Assembly: GCF_020102855.1 (NCBI RefSeq)
Contig: NZ_JADHZD010000008.1
Coordinates: forward strand, 1 to 64,000
DNA length: 64,000 nt
Direction of reading: 5' to 3'
DNA from: Nocardioides lacusdianchii
GTDB taxonomy: Bacteria > Actinomycetota > Actinomycetes > Propionibacteriales > Nocardioidaceae
Shown piece by piece: positions 24,480-33,610 of this stretch. Made by a program: the position numbers and the translations under genes. A model generated the notes under the pieces. That model did no database searches. It was not told where the DNA came from and saw only the letters and a program-made list of their open reading frames with translations. Each line of letters begins with the position of its first letter. The stretch's first letter is position 1.

Positions 24480-25693
24480 GCGACCACCTCGTCGGGCGCA
24501 ACCGGTTGTGGGCGCGGCTCGACCAGGCGGTCGCTGCCCTGCCCGAGCCGCCGTCCACCCCGATCGCTGTCGTGGACCTCGACGCGTTCGACGCCAACGC
24601 CGACGACCTCGTGCGCCGTGCCGGGGGCAAGCCGCTGCGGGTCGCGTCCAAGTCGTTGCGGGTCCCGGCGCTCATCCGGCGCGCCCTGGCCCACGACGGC
24701 TTCTCCGGCGTCCTGGCCTTCACCGTCGCCGAGGCGCTGTGGCTGCACGAGACCGGCGTCAGCGACGACATCGTCGTGGCCTACCCGTCGGTCGACGTCG
24801 CGGCACTGCGCCGCCTCCTCGCCTCCCCTTCTGCCGCAGCCGCGATCACCCTGATGGTCGACGACCCTGCGCACCTCGACGTCGTCGACGCAGCACGGGA
24901 CTCCCACGACGTGCAGGTCCGCATCGCACTCGACCTCGACGCAGGACTGCGCCTCGGCGGTCAGCACATCGGTCCCAAGCGCTCCCCGCTGTTCGACACC
25001 GCCGACGTCGTGGCCCTGGCACGGCGGGTCGTCGAGCGCGACGGGTTCCGTCTCGTCGGCGTGATGACCTACGAGGGGCAGGTCGCCGGCGTGCAGGACG
25101 ACGTCCCGGACCAGCGGACCAGGTCACTGCTCGTACGCCGCCTCAAGCAGGCATCGATGGCGCAGCTCGAGGTGCGACGACGCGAGATCGCCGAGGCACT
25201 GTCCCGTGTCGCCGACCTGGAGTTCTGGAACGGCGGCGGGTCCGGGTCCGTCGAGGCCACTGCCGCCGACGCCGCCGTCACCGAGATCGCCGCCGGGTCG
25301 GGACTGCTCGTGCCCGGGATCTTCGACCACTACGCATCCTTCGAGCCCCGCCCGGCGGCGTACTTCGGGCTGCGGGTGACCCGCAAGCCGACGCCGAACA
25401 TGGCGACCGTGCACGGCGGCGGCCTCATCGCGAGCGGCGCGACCGGGGCGGACCGCTCCCCGGTGCCGTGGGCACCGCCGGGGCTGCACCTGACCGGGCT
25501 CGAGGGTGCCGGTGAGGTCCAGACGCCGCTCACCGGCCACCCCGCCGCACTGCTGCGGATCGGCGACCTGGTGTGGTTCCGCCACGCCAAGTCCGGCGAG
25601 CTCTTCGAGCACGTGCGCGACGTGCACCTGGTCCGGGACGCGACGGTCACCGAGGTCGTGCCGTCCTACCGCGGCTGCGACCGTGCCTTCTGA
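24476..25693 (+). CDS. PLP-dependent amino acid deaminase/aldolase (D-threonine aldolase / D-serine dehydratase-like)
   Basis: A 405-residue fold-type III PLP enzyme. The N-terminal alanine-racemase-like barrel has the cofactor Lys in RVASKSLRVP; GVMTYEGQ and EFWNGGGSGS are barrel and phosphate-binding segments. The C-terminal D-serine dehydratase-like domain has WFRHAKSGELFEH, where His and acidic residues form the metal site of the family. Likely reactions are retro-aldol cleavage or deamination of D-hydroxy amino acids; the substrate cannot be told. GTG start in GTGA overlap with the upstream gene. Confidence 0.82.
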   Translation: MSDHLVGRNRLWARLDQAVAALPEPPSTPIAVVDLDAFDANADDLVRRAGGKPLRVASKSLRVPALIRRALAHDGFSGVLAFTVAEALWLHETGVSDDIVVAYPSVDVAALRRLLASPSAAAAITLMVDDPAHLDVVDAARDSHDVQVRIALDLDAGLRLGGQHIGPKRSPLFDTADVVALARRVVERDGFRLVGVMTYEGQVAGVQDDVPDQRTRSLLVRRLKQASMAQLEVRRREIAEALSRVADLEFWNGGGSGSVEATAADAAVTEIAAGSGLLVPGIFDHYASFEPRPAAYFGLRVTRKPTPNMATVHGGGLIASGATGADRSPVPWAPPGLHLTGLEGAGEVQTPLTGHPAALLRIGDLVWFRHAKSGELFEHVRDVHLVRDATVTEVVPSYRGCDRAF

Positions 25694-26273
25694 CTCCAGC
25701 GCTGACTCCAGCGCTGGCTCCGGCACAGACCCCCGCACCACCGCCGGCCTCGTCGCCGGGCGCGTGCTCGACGCTCCGCCCACGCTCGGCACGGGGCGGC
25801 TGGTCTGCGTCGACGGGCCGGCCGGGTCGGGCAAGACCACCCTGGCGGCCGCGATCACCGACCTCGCCCCGCACGCGCACGTGGTGCACTGCGACGAGCT
25901 GCTCGAGGGCTGGCGCGGGCTCCCCGGCCTGGCCGGCTCGGTCGAGCGGCTGCTGGACCCGCTCGCAGTCGGCGAGGTCGGCCGGTGGCGCCGCTGGGAC
26001 TGGGTCGCCGACGGCTGGGCCGAGTGGCACGCCGTGGCCCCGGGCGGACTGCTCGTGCTCGAGGGGGTGGGGTGCTGGTCGCCGGCCATCGCCCACCGGG
26101 TCGGTGTACTGGTCTGGGTCGAGGCCGCACCCGACCTCCGGCTCGAGCGGGGGTTGGCCCGCGACGGCGAGCACATGCGCCCGCACTGGGAGCAGTGGCG
26201 CACCGACGAGGAGCAGCTCTTCGCCCGGCTGCGGACCAGGGAACACGCGGACCTCGTCGTCACCACCGGCTGA
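25683..26273 (+). CDS. P-loop nucleoside/nucleotide kinase-like protein
   Basis: A 196-residue cytosolic protein with Walker A GPAGSGKTTLA about 40 residues in, a following acidic motif VVHCDELLEGW and a LLVLEGVG strand, the pattern of uridine kinase/adenylate kinase-type P-loop enzymes. A LERGLARDGEHMR segment could be the lid. No specific substrate motif is visible. GTG at 25683 starts 11 nt before the end of the preceding gene, so the genes are coupled. It could also start a few codons later. Confidence 0.68.
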   Translation: MPSDSSADSSAGSGTDPRTTAGLVAGRVLDAPPTLGTGRLVCVDGPAGSGKTTLAAAITDLAPHAHVVHCDELLEGWRGLPGLAGSVERLLDPLAVGEVGRWRRWDWVADGWAEWHAVAPGGLLVLEGVGCWSPAIAHRVGVLVWVEAAPDLRLERGLARDGEHMRPHWEQWRTDEEQLFARLRTREHADLVVTTG

Positions 26274-26296
26274 CGTCCGTCACTAGGGTGGCCGCC

Positions 26297-27211
26297 ATGG
26301 TCCTCCCCAGCGGCGAGCAGTACGAGATCCGTGCGGCCGGCTACGTCGCCACCGTCACCGAGAGCGGCGCCGCGCTGCGGACCCTGTCGCACCACGGACG
26401 CGACCTGGTGGACGGCTTCGCCGAGACCGAGATGTCCGGCGGTGGTCGCGGGCAGCTGCTGATGCCGTGGCCCAACAGGATCCGCGACGGCCGCTACTCC
26501 TTCGGCGGTCGCGAGCACCAGCTGGGGCTCACCGACCCCACCCGCGGCAACGCCTCCCACGGGTTGGCCCGGTGGGCGTCGTGGACGCTCGAGGAGCACA
26601 CCGGCACGTCGGTCTCGCTGGTCCATCGGGTGATGGCGCAGAGCGGCTACCCCTGGGCGCTCGACCTGCACGTGCTCTACGACCTCTCCGCCGACGGGCT
26701 CGTCGTCACCCAGACCGCCACGAACCTCGCGACCGAGCCGGCGCCGTACGCCAGCGGGGCGCACCCCTACCTCGCGGTCGGGGCCACCATCGAGGACCTC
26801 GAGCTGCGGCTGCCAGCGCACACCCGGCTGGTCGTCGACGAGCGGCAGCTGCCGACCGGCAGCGAGGCGGTCGCCGGGGCGTACGACTTCACGACCCCGC
26901 GCCGCATCGGCGACACCGTGCTGGACGACGGCTTCGGCGACCTCGAGCACGAGGACGGCCGCGCCACCGTCACCCTCCTCGACCCGCGGACCGGGCGCGG
27001 CGTCGCGCTGTGGGTCGACGAGCGCCACCGGTGGCTGCAGGTCTTCACCCCTCCCGCCGAGGGCGGACGTCCGGCGATCGCGGTCGAGCCGATGACGGCT
27101 CCCGCGGACGCGTTCAACTCCGGCACCGACCTGGTGACCCTCGCCCCCGCGGGGAGCTCCGGCGACGAGCTGTCGGTGTCGTGGGGCATCCACGCCCTCC
27201 AGCCGGCCTAG
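26297..27211 (+). CDS. Aldose 1-epimerase family protein
   Basis: A 304-residue galactose-mutarotase-like beta-sandwich protein. Diagnostic pieces are LLMPWPNRIRDGRY (Arg/Asn of the sugar site), NASHGLARW with the first catalytic His, ASGAHPYLAVG with the second His, and a C-terminal AIAVEPMTAPADAFNSG with the catalytic Glu. Actinobacterial members interconvert anomers of hexoses; exact sugar unknown. TAGGGT at 26284-26289 is 7 nt before the ATG, a leaderless arrangement. Its TAG stop shares the CTAG tetranucleotide at 27208-27211 with the TAG of the convergent gene. Confidence 0.88.
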   Translation: MVLPSGEQYEIRAAGYVATVTESGAALRTLSHHGRDLVDGFAETEMSGGGRGQLLMPWPNRIRDGRYSFGGREHQLGLTDPTRGNASHGLARWASWTLEEHTGTSVSLVHRVMAQSGYPWALDLHVLYDLSADGLVVTQTATNLATEPAPYASGAHPYLAVGATIEDLELRLPAHTRLVVDERQLPTGSEAVAGAYDFTTPRRIGDTVLDDGFGDLEHEDGRATVTLLDPRTGRGVALWVDERHRWLQVFTPPAEGGRPAIAVEPMTAPADAFNSGTDLVTLAPAGSSGDELSVSWGIHALQPA

Positions 27212-27660
27212 CGGTCGAGCAGCGCCCGCACCTGGCGTACGCCGTCGCGTGCGACCTTGCCGTCGGAGCCCTGGAAGGCCATCGCGGAGATCGTGGTGCC
27301 GTCGGCGAGGTCGAGCACGGCCCACGGCGCACCGGCGGGGAGGTGGATCGCCACGACCTGCTCCCACGCGAGGTGGCGCGTCCGGAAGCCGTTGACGACC
27401 ACGAGGGCGTCCGGCTCCGCGGTGACGCGGGCGCGCCCCAGCGCCCAGCCGCACGCGGCCAGGCACCCGCCCAGCACCAGCAGCGTGAACCGCTGGAGCC
27501 AGGTGAAGCGGTCGCGCACGGACTCGTCGAAGCCGAACCACGCCGCCGCGCACACCACGAACAGCATCAGCCCGAAGCCGACCACCGCGTAGCGCACGCC
27601 CATCGGCCGCCAGGTGCGGGGCAGGTCGACGGGACCGACCGGGTCAGAGGCGGCAGGCAT
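27208..27660 (-). CDS. Membrane protein with bacterial PH-like domain
   Basis: A 150-residue protein: two hydrophobic helices near the N-terminus (VGFGLMLFVVCAAAWFGF and LLVLGGCLAACGWALG) followed by a C-terminal PH-like domain (DALVVVNGFRTRHLAWEQVVAIHLP). Such proteins are frequent in actinobacteria; function unknown. ATG at 27660 overlaps the hisG end by 17 nt; a start at 27690 is possible but would lengthen the overlap. It is the last gene of the hisE-hisG unit by position. Confidence 0.7.
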   Translation of the reverse strand: MPAASDPVGPVDLPRTWRPMGVRYAVVGFGLMLFVVCAAAWFGFDESVRDRFTWLQRFTLLVLGGCLAACGWALGRARVTAEPDALVVVNGFRTRHLAWEQVVAIHLPAGAPWAVLDLADGTTISAMAFQGSDGKVARDGVRQVRALLDR

Positions 27661-28489
27661 GGATGTCCGTGAGGAGGATGGCGCGCGCACCGATCGAGTA
27701 GAGCTCGTCCATCAGTCGCTGCGACCCGGCGCGCGGCACCATCACGCGCACCGCGACCCAGCCCGCCTTGCCCAGCGGGGAGATCGTCGGCCCCTCGCGC
27801 CCGGGTGCGAGCTCGGTCGCACGCGGGAGGTGGGCCTCCTCGATGTCGTAGTCCATCATCACGTAGCTGCGCGCCACCAGGACGCCCTCGATGCGACGGC
27901 GGAAGATCTCGAAGTCGTCGTGCACCACTCCACCGCGGGTGACCAGCACGGCCGCGGACTCGAGGATGATCTCGCCGAAGGTCGCCAGGCCGGCGGCGCG
28001 CAGGGTGGTGCCGGTCTCGACCACGTCGGCGATCACGTCGGCGACGCCGAGCTGGATGCTGGTCTCCACAGCACCATCGAGGCGCGTGACGGAGGCGTCG
28101 ATGCCGTGGCGGAAGAGGTAGTCCTCGACCACGCCGACGTACGACGTCGCGATGCGCAGGCCGCGCAGGTCCTCCAGCGAGGAGTAGCGACCGGCGGGGC
28201 CGGCGAAGTGGAAGCGCGAGCGCCCGAAGCCGAGGTCCATCACCTCGTCGGCCTTGGCACCCGAGTCGAGCAGCAGGTCGCGGCCGGTGATGCCGACGTC
28301 GAGGGTGCCCTCGCCGACGTAGAGCGCGATGTCGCGCGGGCGGAGGTAGAAGAACTCGACGTCGTTCTCGGAGTCGACGAGCGCGAGCTCCTTGGAGTCG
28401 CTGCGCTGGCGGTAGCCGGACTCGCGCAGGATGTCGGTGGCTGCCTGGGACAGCGATCCCTTGTTGGGGACGGCGATGCGAAGGGTCAT
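27644..28489 (-). CDS. hisG: ATP phosphoribosyltransferase, long form
   Basis: A 281-residue HisG that condenses ATP and PRPP in the first step of histidine synthesis. It has the catalytic periplasmic-binding-like domains (RIAVPNKGSL, DVGITGRDLL, ADVIADVVETGTTLRAAGL with the PRPP loop) and the C-terminal ferredoxin-like regulatory domain (about residues 205-281) where histidine binds in the long form. It therefore does not need HisZ. It lies 7 nt after hisE. The other his genes are not in the window. Confidence 0.97.
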   Translation of the reverse strand: MTLRIAVPNKGSLSQAATDILRESGYRQRSDSKELALVDSENDVEFFYLRPRDIALYVGEGTLDVGITGRDLLLDSGAKADEVMDLGFGRSRFHFAGPAGRYSSLEDLRGLRIATSYVGVVEDYLFRHGIDASVTRLDGAVETSIQLGVADVIADVVETGTTLRAAGLATFGEIILESAAVLVTRGGVVHDDFEIFRRRIEGVLVARSYVMMDYDIEEAHLPRATELAPGREGPTISPLGKAGWVAVRVMVPRAGSQRLMDELYSIGARAILLTDIHACRL

Positions 28490-28496
28490 CAGTGGC

Positions 28497-28760
28497 TCAC
28501 AGGTGTGCGTAGACGTCGTCGAGGGTCAGTCCGGAGGCGAGCATGAGCACCTGCGCGTGGTAGAGCAGCTGGCTGATCTCCAGCGCCGTGGCGTCCTTGC
28601 CCTCGTGCTCGGCGGCCATCCAGGACTCGGCGGCCTCCTCCAGCAGCTTCTTGCCGATGGCATGGACGCCGGCGTCGAGCTGGGCGACGGTGCCGGAGCC
28701 CTCGGGGCGCTCCACGGCCTTGGTGGACAGCTCTGCCCACAGCTCCTCGAACGTCTTCAC
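28497..28760 (-). CDS. hisE: Phosphoribosyl-ATP pyrophosphatase
   Basis: An 87-residue all-alpha NTP pyrophosphatase, second step of histidine synthesis. [10 protein letters not shown] opens the protein and [16 protein letters not shown] carries the metal-binding Glu residues; it ends with [10 protein letters not shown] as in mycobacterial HisE. I chose GTG at 28760 because TAGGCT (28769-28774) lies 8 nt upstream and the family starts here; a TTG three codons earlier is the alternative. Paired with hisG, as is usual in actinobacteria. Confidence 0.94.
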   Translation of the reverse strand: MKTFEELWAELSTKAVERPEGSGTVAQLDAGVHAIGKKLLEEAAESWMAAEHEGKDATALEISQLLYHAQVLMLASGLTLDDVYAHL

Positions 28761-28866
28761 GAGGGGCAAGCCTACGGCGCGGCACCACGCTCACCGTGAC
28801 CGGTCCCGCCTGCGGACCACCCCACGGGAGGGTTGCCCGGGCCGGCGCCCGGGCTACAGTCGCAGC

Positions 28867-29142
28867 ATGACTGAATCGAACATGCATTCGGACCCCGGCG
28901 CCACCGACGACCGGGCCGCTGACGCTCCGGCCTCTGACACCCTGGGCGGCCCCCAGGGGGACACCACCCGCAAGGACCCCGAGGAGTGGGTCACCGGCGA
29001 CGAGCCGATGACCGGGGCGCAGCGCAGCTACCTCGACACCCTCGCCCGCGAGGCCGGCGAGGAGCTCCCCGGAGACCTCACCAAGGCGCAGGCCTCCGAG
29101 CACATCGACCGGCTCCAGGGCGCGACCGACCGCACGTCCTGA
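28867..29142 (+). CDS. DUF3072 domain protein
   Basis: A 91-residue hydrophilic protein. The first 35 residues are low-complexity and acidic; the rest is the compact family motif KDPEEWVTGDEPMTGAQRSY and onward, ending in KAQASEHIDRLQG. It resembles a small helical SAP-like module, function unknown. TACAGT at 28855-28860 lies 6 nt before the ATG, indicating a leaderless message. Convergent with ribH, 10 nt away. Confidence 0.82.
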   Translation: MTESNMHSDPGATDDRAADAPASDTLGGPQGDTTRKDPEEWVTGDEPMTGAQRSYLDTLAREAGEELPGDLTKAQASEHIDRLQGATDRTS

Positions 29143-29152
29143 CCGACCGCCC

Positions 29153-29632
29153 TCAGCGCCCGCGCAGTCCCTGCAGGACGCGCGCGGTGTCGAGGGCCGC
29201 CGCGGTGGCCTCCCACCCCTTGTCCTCCGACGAGCCGTCGAGCCCGGCCCGGTCGAGGGCCTGCTCCTCGGTGTCGCAGGTCAGCACGCCGAAGCCCACC
29301 GGGACCGCGTGCGTCACGCTCACCTGCGTGAGGCCGTCGGTCGCGGCCGAGCAGACGTAGTCGAAGTGGGGGGTGCCGCCGCGGATCACCACGCCCAGCG
29401 CCACCACGGCGTCGTACCCCTGCTGGGCAAGCGCTGCGGCGACCACGGGGAGCTCGAAGGTGCCGGGGACCCGGACCAGCTCCGGCTCGGTGACGCCGTA
29501 CGCCGCCAGCGCGCGCTCTGCGCCGGCGACCAGTCCGTCCATGACCTGGGTGTGCCAGCTCGCCGCGACGACGGCGACCTTCAGCCCGCTCGCGTCGAAG
29601 GGCTGTGACGTGGGTGCTCCGGCGCCGCTCAT
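29153..29632 (-). CDS. ribH: 6,7-dimethyl-8-ribityllumazine synthase
   Basis: A 159-residue lumazine synthase, penultimate step of riboflavin synthesis, usually forming icosahedral or pentameric shells. Motifs: [39 protein letters not shown] with the catalytic His, and PVGFGVLT. Last gene of the operon; ATG overlaps the ribBA stop (ATGA). Confidence 0.97.
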   Translation of the reverse strand: MSGAGAPTSQPFDASGLKVAVVAASWHTQVMDGLVAGAERALAAYGVTEPELVRVPGTFELPVVAAALAQQGYDAVVALGVVIRGGTPHFDYVCSAATDGLTQVSVTHAVPVGFGVLTCDTEEQALDRAGLDGSSEDKGWEATAAALDTARVLQGLRGR

Positions 29633-30894
29633 GGGCGTCCTCCTTCGTGCAGGGGCTCGTCGCCGGCCAGGTCGGGCAGGTCGTGCCCCATCCGGTCGCG
29701 CTTGGTCAGCAGGTAGGCGAGGTTGTGGTCGTTGGGGTGCGGTGTGAGTGGCACCCGCTCGGCGACAGCGATCCCGAAGTCCTCCAGGCTGGCGGTCTTG
29801 GCGGGGTTGTTGGTCATCAGGCGGACCGAGGCGATCCCCAGGTCGCGCAGGACCTGGGTCGCGGTGCCGTAGTGGCGGGCGTCGGCGGGCAGGCCCAGGT
29901 CGAGGTTGGCGTCGACAGTGTCGCGCCCGCCGTCCTGCAGCTGGTAGGCCTGCAGCTTGGCGACCAGGCCGATGCCGCGGCCCTCGTGGCCGCGGAGGTA
30001 GACCACCACTCCCCTGCCCTCGGCGACGACCCGGGCGAGGGCCTCGTCGAGCTGGGGCCCGCAGTCGCACCGCTCGCTGCCGAAGACGTCGCCGGTGAGG
30101 CACTCGCTGTGCACGCGGGTCAGCACCGGCTCGTCGCCGCTGATGTCTCCGTGCACGAGCGCGACGTGCTCGCTGCCGTCGATGGTGATGCGGTAGCCGT
30201 AGGCGGTGAAGTCACCGTGACGCGTGGGCAGGCGCGTCTCCGCGACCCGCTCGACGTGGCGCTCGTGCCGACGGCGGTAGCGCACGAGGTCCTCGATCGA
30301 GATCATCGCGAGCCCGTGCTCGTCGGCGAACTCCCGCAGCTCGGGGCCGCGCTTCATGGTGCCGTCGTCGTTGACCACCTCGACGAGGACGCCGGCCGGC
30401 GTCAGGCCGGCCAGGACGGCGAGGTCGACGGCGGCCTCCGTGTGCCCGCGGCGCACGAGCACGCCGCCCTCGCGGTAGCGCAGGGGGAAGACGTGCCCGG
30501 GCCGGGTCAGCTCCCACGGCTCGGTCGCCGAGTCGGCCAACGTGCGCGCGGTGTGGGCGCGGTCCGCGGCGCTGATCCCGGTGCTGACGCCGTCGCGGGC
30601 GTCCACCGAGATCGTGTACGCCGTGCGCAGCTTGTCCTTGTTGTGCGGGGTCATCAGCGGGATCTCGAGCCGCTCCAGCATGTCGCCGGGCATCGGCACG
30701 CAGATCACGCCGCTGGAGTGGCGGATCGTGAAGGCCATCAGCTCGGGCGTCGCCTTGGCGGCGGCGAAGATGATGTCGCCCTCGTTCTCGCGGTCCTCGT
30801 CGTCGACGACGACCACGGCCCTGCCGGCCGCGATGTCGGCGACGGCGCGCTCGACGGGGTCGAGCCGGACCCTGCTGTCGGGAGTGGTGCTCAT
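29629..30894 (-). CDS. ribBA: Bifunctional DHBP synthase / GTP cyclohydrolase II
   Basis: A 421-residue fusion providing both entry points of the riboflavin pathway. The N-terminal DHBP synthase half has [12 protein letters not shown] and HTEAAVDLA; the C-terminal GTP cyclohydrolase II half has [18 protein letters not shown] with the three zinc Cys residues, then [10 protein letters not shown]. Both sets of catalytic residues are present. Overlaps ribM upstream and ribH downstream by ATGA. Confidence 0.97.
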   Translation of the reverse strand: MSTTPDSRVRLDPVERAVADIAAGRAVVVVDDEDRENEGDIIFAAAKATPELMAFTIRHSSGVICVPMPGDMLERLEIPLMTPHNKDKLRTAYTISVDARDGVSTGISAADRAHTARTLADSATEPWELTRPGHVFPLRYREGGVLVRRGHTEAAVDLAVLAGLTPAGVLVEVVNDDGTMKRGPELREFADEHGLAMISIEDLVRYRRRHERHVERVAETRLPTRHGDFTAYGYRITIDGSEHVALVHGDISGDEPVLTRVHSECLTGDVFGSERCDCGPQLDEALARVVAEGRGVVVYLRGHEGRGIGLVAKLQAYQLQDGGRDTVDANLDLGLPADARHYGTATQVLRDLGIASVRLMTNNPAKTASLEDFGIAVAERVPLTPHPNDHNLAYLLTKRDRMGHDLPDLAGDEPLHEGGRP

Positions 30895-31586
30895 GCTGCG
30901 ACGACCTCCTCGGTCTTCTCGGTGCCGCTGGTCTCGACGACGGTGCGGCTGGCGCGCAGCCAGACCACGAAGCCGATGACGACGAAGACGGCGTAGACGA
31001 GGTACATCCCCGCCGTGGGGTAGTAGCCGGCCTGGACGAGGGTGGTCACGCCGACGACGTCGACGAGGACCCAGACGAGCCAGAACTCCACCCACCCGCG
31101 GGCCATGCCGTAGGTCGCGAGCATGGAACCGGCCAGGATCCACGCCTCGGTGCTCGGGCCCCACGACCCGACCTGAAGGAGCACGACGTACGCCACGGCG
31201 TAGCCGACGACGCCGAGCACGAGCAGCTGGGCCCGCTCGGCACCGGTCGCCCACCGCGGGGCGATCGCGCCACCGTCCGAGGCGCCGCCGGCGTCACGCA
31301 GCCGGGACCAGCGCCACCAGCCGTAGAGCGAGACGGCCGCGAAGAACACCTGGCGGCCGGCCTGGCCCCACAAGGGCTCGGCGACCGCGCCGGAGAGCTC
31401 ACCGGTCGCGAAGACGGTGAAGAGCAGGACGTTGCCGACCAGGCCGACCGGCCACGCCCACACCACGCGCCGCATCCCGAGGATCGCGCTGGCGAGGCCG
31501 AAGAGGTTGCCGACGACCTCCCGGGCGCTGAGCTCCCCGCCCGGCACCGGGATGGTGCCGTCGAGGAGCCATTCGATCAGGGGCAT
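30891..31586 (-). CDS. ribM: PnuC-family transporter, probable riboflavin transporter RibM
   Basis: A 231-residue polytopic membrane protein of the PnuC fold with about seven hydrophobic helices and the WWRW substrate-site motif ([11 protein letters not shown]), ending in basic residues. The fold usually moves nicotinamide riboside. Placement between ribE and ribBA in an FMN-riboswitch operon matches RibM of Streptomyces davawensis and Corynebacterium, where the protein imports riboflavin by facilitated diffusion. The substrate is therefore inferred from context. Its start shares one base with the ribE stop (TGATG). Confidence 0.85.
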   Translation of the reverse strand: MPLIEWLLDGTIPVPGGELSAREVVGNLFGLASAILGMRRVVWAWPVGLVGNVLLFTVFATGELSGAVAEPLWGQAGRQVFFAAVSLYGWWRWSRLRDAGGASDGGAIAPRWATGAERAQLLVLGVVGYAVAYVVLLQVGSWGPSTEAWILAGSMLATYGMARGWVEFWLVWVLVDVVGVTTLVQAGYYPTAGMYLVYAVFVVIGFVVWLRASRTVVETSGTEKTEEVVAA

Positions 31587-32215
31587 CAGGAGTCCTTCTG
31601 GATGTGGGCCGGGAGGTGGGTGGAGGAGTAGGCGCCCAGCAGCTTCTCGACGTGCTTGGCGATGACGTCGGCCTCGAGGTTGACCAGGTCGCCGGGGCGG
31701 CGGGTGCCGAGCGTGGTGCGGGCGAGCGTCTCGGGGATCAGGCTGACGGTGAAGGAGGACTCCCCCGCCTCGACGACGGTGAGGCTCACCCCGTCGACGG
31801 TGATCGAGCCCTTGTCCACGAGGTAGCGCGCGAGGTGGGCGGGCAGCGAGACCTCGACGACGTCCCAGTGCTCGCTGGGCGAGCGGGAGACGATCTCGCC
31901 GACGCCGTCGACGTGGCCCTGCACGATGTGGCCGCCGAGGCGCTTGTCGACAGTGACGGCGCGCTCGAGGTTGACCCGGTCACCGGGGGCTGCGCCGCGC
32001 AGCGAGGTCTTGTCGAGGGTCTCCTGCATCAGGTCGGCGGTCCACCGGCCCTCCCCGAGCTCGGCGACCGTGAGGCAGCAGCCGTTGACCGAGATCGAGT
32101 CACCCAGGATCGTGCCGTCGAGCACGGTGGACGCCTCGATGGTGAGGCGGATCGCGTCTCCCTGGTCGGCGACCTCGGCGATCGTGCCGAGCTCCTCGAC
32201 GATTCCGGTGAACAT
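31586..32215 (-). CDS. ribE: Riboflavin synthase, alpha subunit
   Basis: A 209-residue enzyme with the characteristic two-fold internal repeat, each half a lumazine-binding domain: MFTGIVEELG opens the first, GHIVQGHVDGVGEI opens the second, and SISVNGCCLTV / SITVDGVSLTV are the equivalent strands. It dismutates two lumazines into riboflavin. Overlaps ribD upstream by one base (TGATG). Confidence 0.97.
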   Translation of the reverse strand: MFTGIVEELGTIAEVADQGDAIRLTIEASTVLDGTILGDSISVNGCCLTVAELGEGRWTADLMQETLDKTSLRGAAPGDRVNLERAVTVDKRLGGHIVQGHVDGVGEIVSRSPSEHWDVVEVSLPAHLARYLVDKGSITVDGVSLTVVEAGESSFTVSLIPETLARTTLGTRRPGDLVNLEADVIAKHVEKLLGAYSSTHLPAHIQKDS

Positions 32216-33270
32216 CAGGCCCTCCTGGGGGTCGTGAGCGGCTTCATGGTCAGTCGCACGTTGGTGTCCTCGCCGTCGTGGCCCTGGAGCACGGCCACGT
32301 CGGTGACGTGCAGGTGCAGGGCATCGGCGATGGTGGTGATGCCGAGGTCCGCGACGGCGCTGGTCCCGGCGCCGAGCAGCATCGGCGCGACGTAGGCGAC
32401 GACCTCGTCGACGAGGCCCGCGGACAGGAACGCGCGCGCGAGCGCGGGTCCGCCCTCGAGGAAGACGTGCTGGCGGTCGAGCTCGTGGAGCCGGGCCAGC
32501 GCCTCCTCGGGGTCGCGGGTGCGGAGGTGGACCGTCTCGGCGCGGTCGTTGAAGATCCGGCGGTCGGGCGCGAGGTCGCGCAACCCCATCACCGCGCGCA
32601 GCGGCTGCACAGCGACCGGCTCGTCGACCTCGTCACGGACGGTGAGCTCGGGGTCGTCGACCTCGACGGTCCCGGTGCCGACCAGCATCGTGTCGCAGAG
32701 CCCGCGCAGGCGGTGGGTGTCGAGCCGGGCGGCGCGGCTGGAGACCCAGCGGCTGGTGCCGTCGGGGGCTGCGCTGCGGCCGTCGAGGGTGGTGGCGAAC
32801 TTCCACGTGACGAAGGGACGCCGGCGCGCGACGGCGAAGGTCCAGGCGCGGTTGATCGCCTGTGCCTCCTCGATCATCACGCCCCCGACGACCTCGATGC
32901 CTGCGTCGCGCAGCCGTCCCGCACCCCCCACGGCGACGGGGTTGGCGTCGGGTTGGGCGTAGACGACACGGCGTACGCCTGCTGCGACGAGCGCCTCGCT
33001 GCACGGTCCGGTGCGGCCGGTGTGGTTGCAGGGCTCGAGGGTGACGACGGCGGTCGCACCACGGGCGGCGTCACCGGCCTCCGCGAGCGCGGCGGCCTCG
33101 GCGTGGGCGGTGCCCGCGCCGCGGTGGAACCCCTCGGCGATCGTGGCGCCGTCGGGGTCGAGGAGCACGCAGCCGACGCGGGGGTTCGGACCGAGCGGCA
33201 CTCCGGGGGTGACGGCGAGCACCAGCGCGCGCTGCATGGCGCGACGCTCCGCCTCGCTGGTCGTTGTCAT
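32215..33270 (-). CDS. ribD: Bifunctional diaminohydroxyphosphoribosylaminopyrimidine deaminase / reductase
   Basis: A 351-residue bifunctional enzyme. The N-terminal cytidine-deaminase-like domain has the zinc site HAEAAAL (about 56-62) and PCNHTGRTGPC (80-90). The C-terminal NADPH-dependent reductase domain contains KFATTLDGRSAAPDGTSRWVSS and FLEGGPALARAFL. First gene of the rib operon, 84 nt behind the FMN riboswitch, with GGAGG before the ATG. Confidence 0.97.
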   Translation of the reverse strand: MTTTSEAERRAMQRALVLAVTPGVPLGPNPRVGCVLLDPDGATIAEGFHRGAGTAHAEAAALAEAGDAARGATAVVTLEPCNHTGRTGPCSEALVAAGVRRVVYAQPDANPVAVGGAGRLRDAGIEVVGGVMIEEAQAINRAWTFAVARRRPFVTWKFATTLDGRSAAPDGTSRWVSSRAARLDTHRLRGLCDTMLVGTGTVEVDDPELTVRDEVDEPVAVQPLRAVMGLRDLAPDRRIFNDRAETVHLRTRDPEEALARLHELDRQHVFLEGGPALARAFLSAGLVDEVVAYVAPMLLGAGTSAVADLGITTIADALHLHVTDVAVLQGHDGEDTNVRLTMKPLTTPRRA

Positions 33271-33354
33271 CGCCGCCTCCGGTCCGTGGTGGGACTCCGG
33301 GGGGCGGGCGACGGCGTACGCCCCTCGCCGTGGCGGGAGGGCGTGGAGCCGTCA

Positions 33355-33480
33355 GCGTGCACTTCTCATCCGGACTGTGACCGTCGGTCCAGGAGTTCCA
33401 CCTGGTCAACCGGCCACTGGATGTGGTCGGGTCGCGGACTGTGACCGCCGGTGCGGAATTTCACCGCCCCCAGAGCACGC
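33355..33480 (-). promoter_or_regulatory. FMN riboswitch (RFN element) controlling the rib operon
   Basis: The minus strand has the conserved RFN blocks: GGGGGCGGTGAAATTCCGCA, CCGGCGGTCACAGTCCGCGA, CCAGGTGGAACTCCTGG and CCGACGGTCACAGTCCGGAT followed by GAGAAG. The closing stem is GCGTGC (33475-33480) with GCACGC (33355-33360). The aptamer is a full six-arm junction. The 84 nt between aptamer and ribD contain a GC-rich stem (ACGCCCTC near 33340 with GAGGGGCGT) but no T-run, so control of translation or of Rho-dependent ending is more likely than intrinsic termination. Nothing else is seen in the rest of the 340-bp gap (33481-33610), including no clear promoter. Confidence 0.96.
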
Positions 33481-33610
33481 AAGCTCTTCGTGGGCGCAAC
33501 TGTGCCACAGCGCGGATGATTCCCTCACCGCTGTCCGGTCGTGACGTGTGCAACACCTGCCGAGAGGGTGGACGGCGCCGACTGGCACCGACGCAACGGC
33601 CCGCCGGAGG

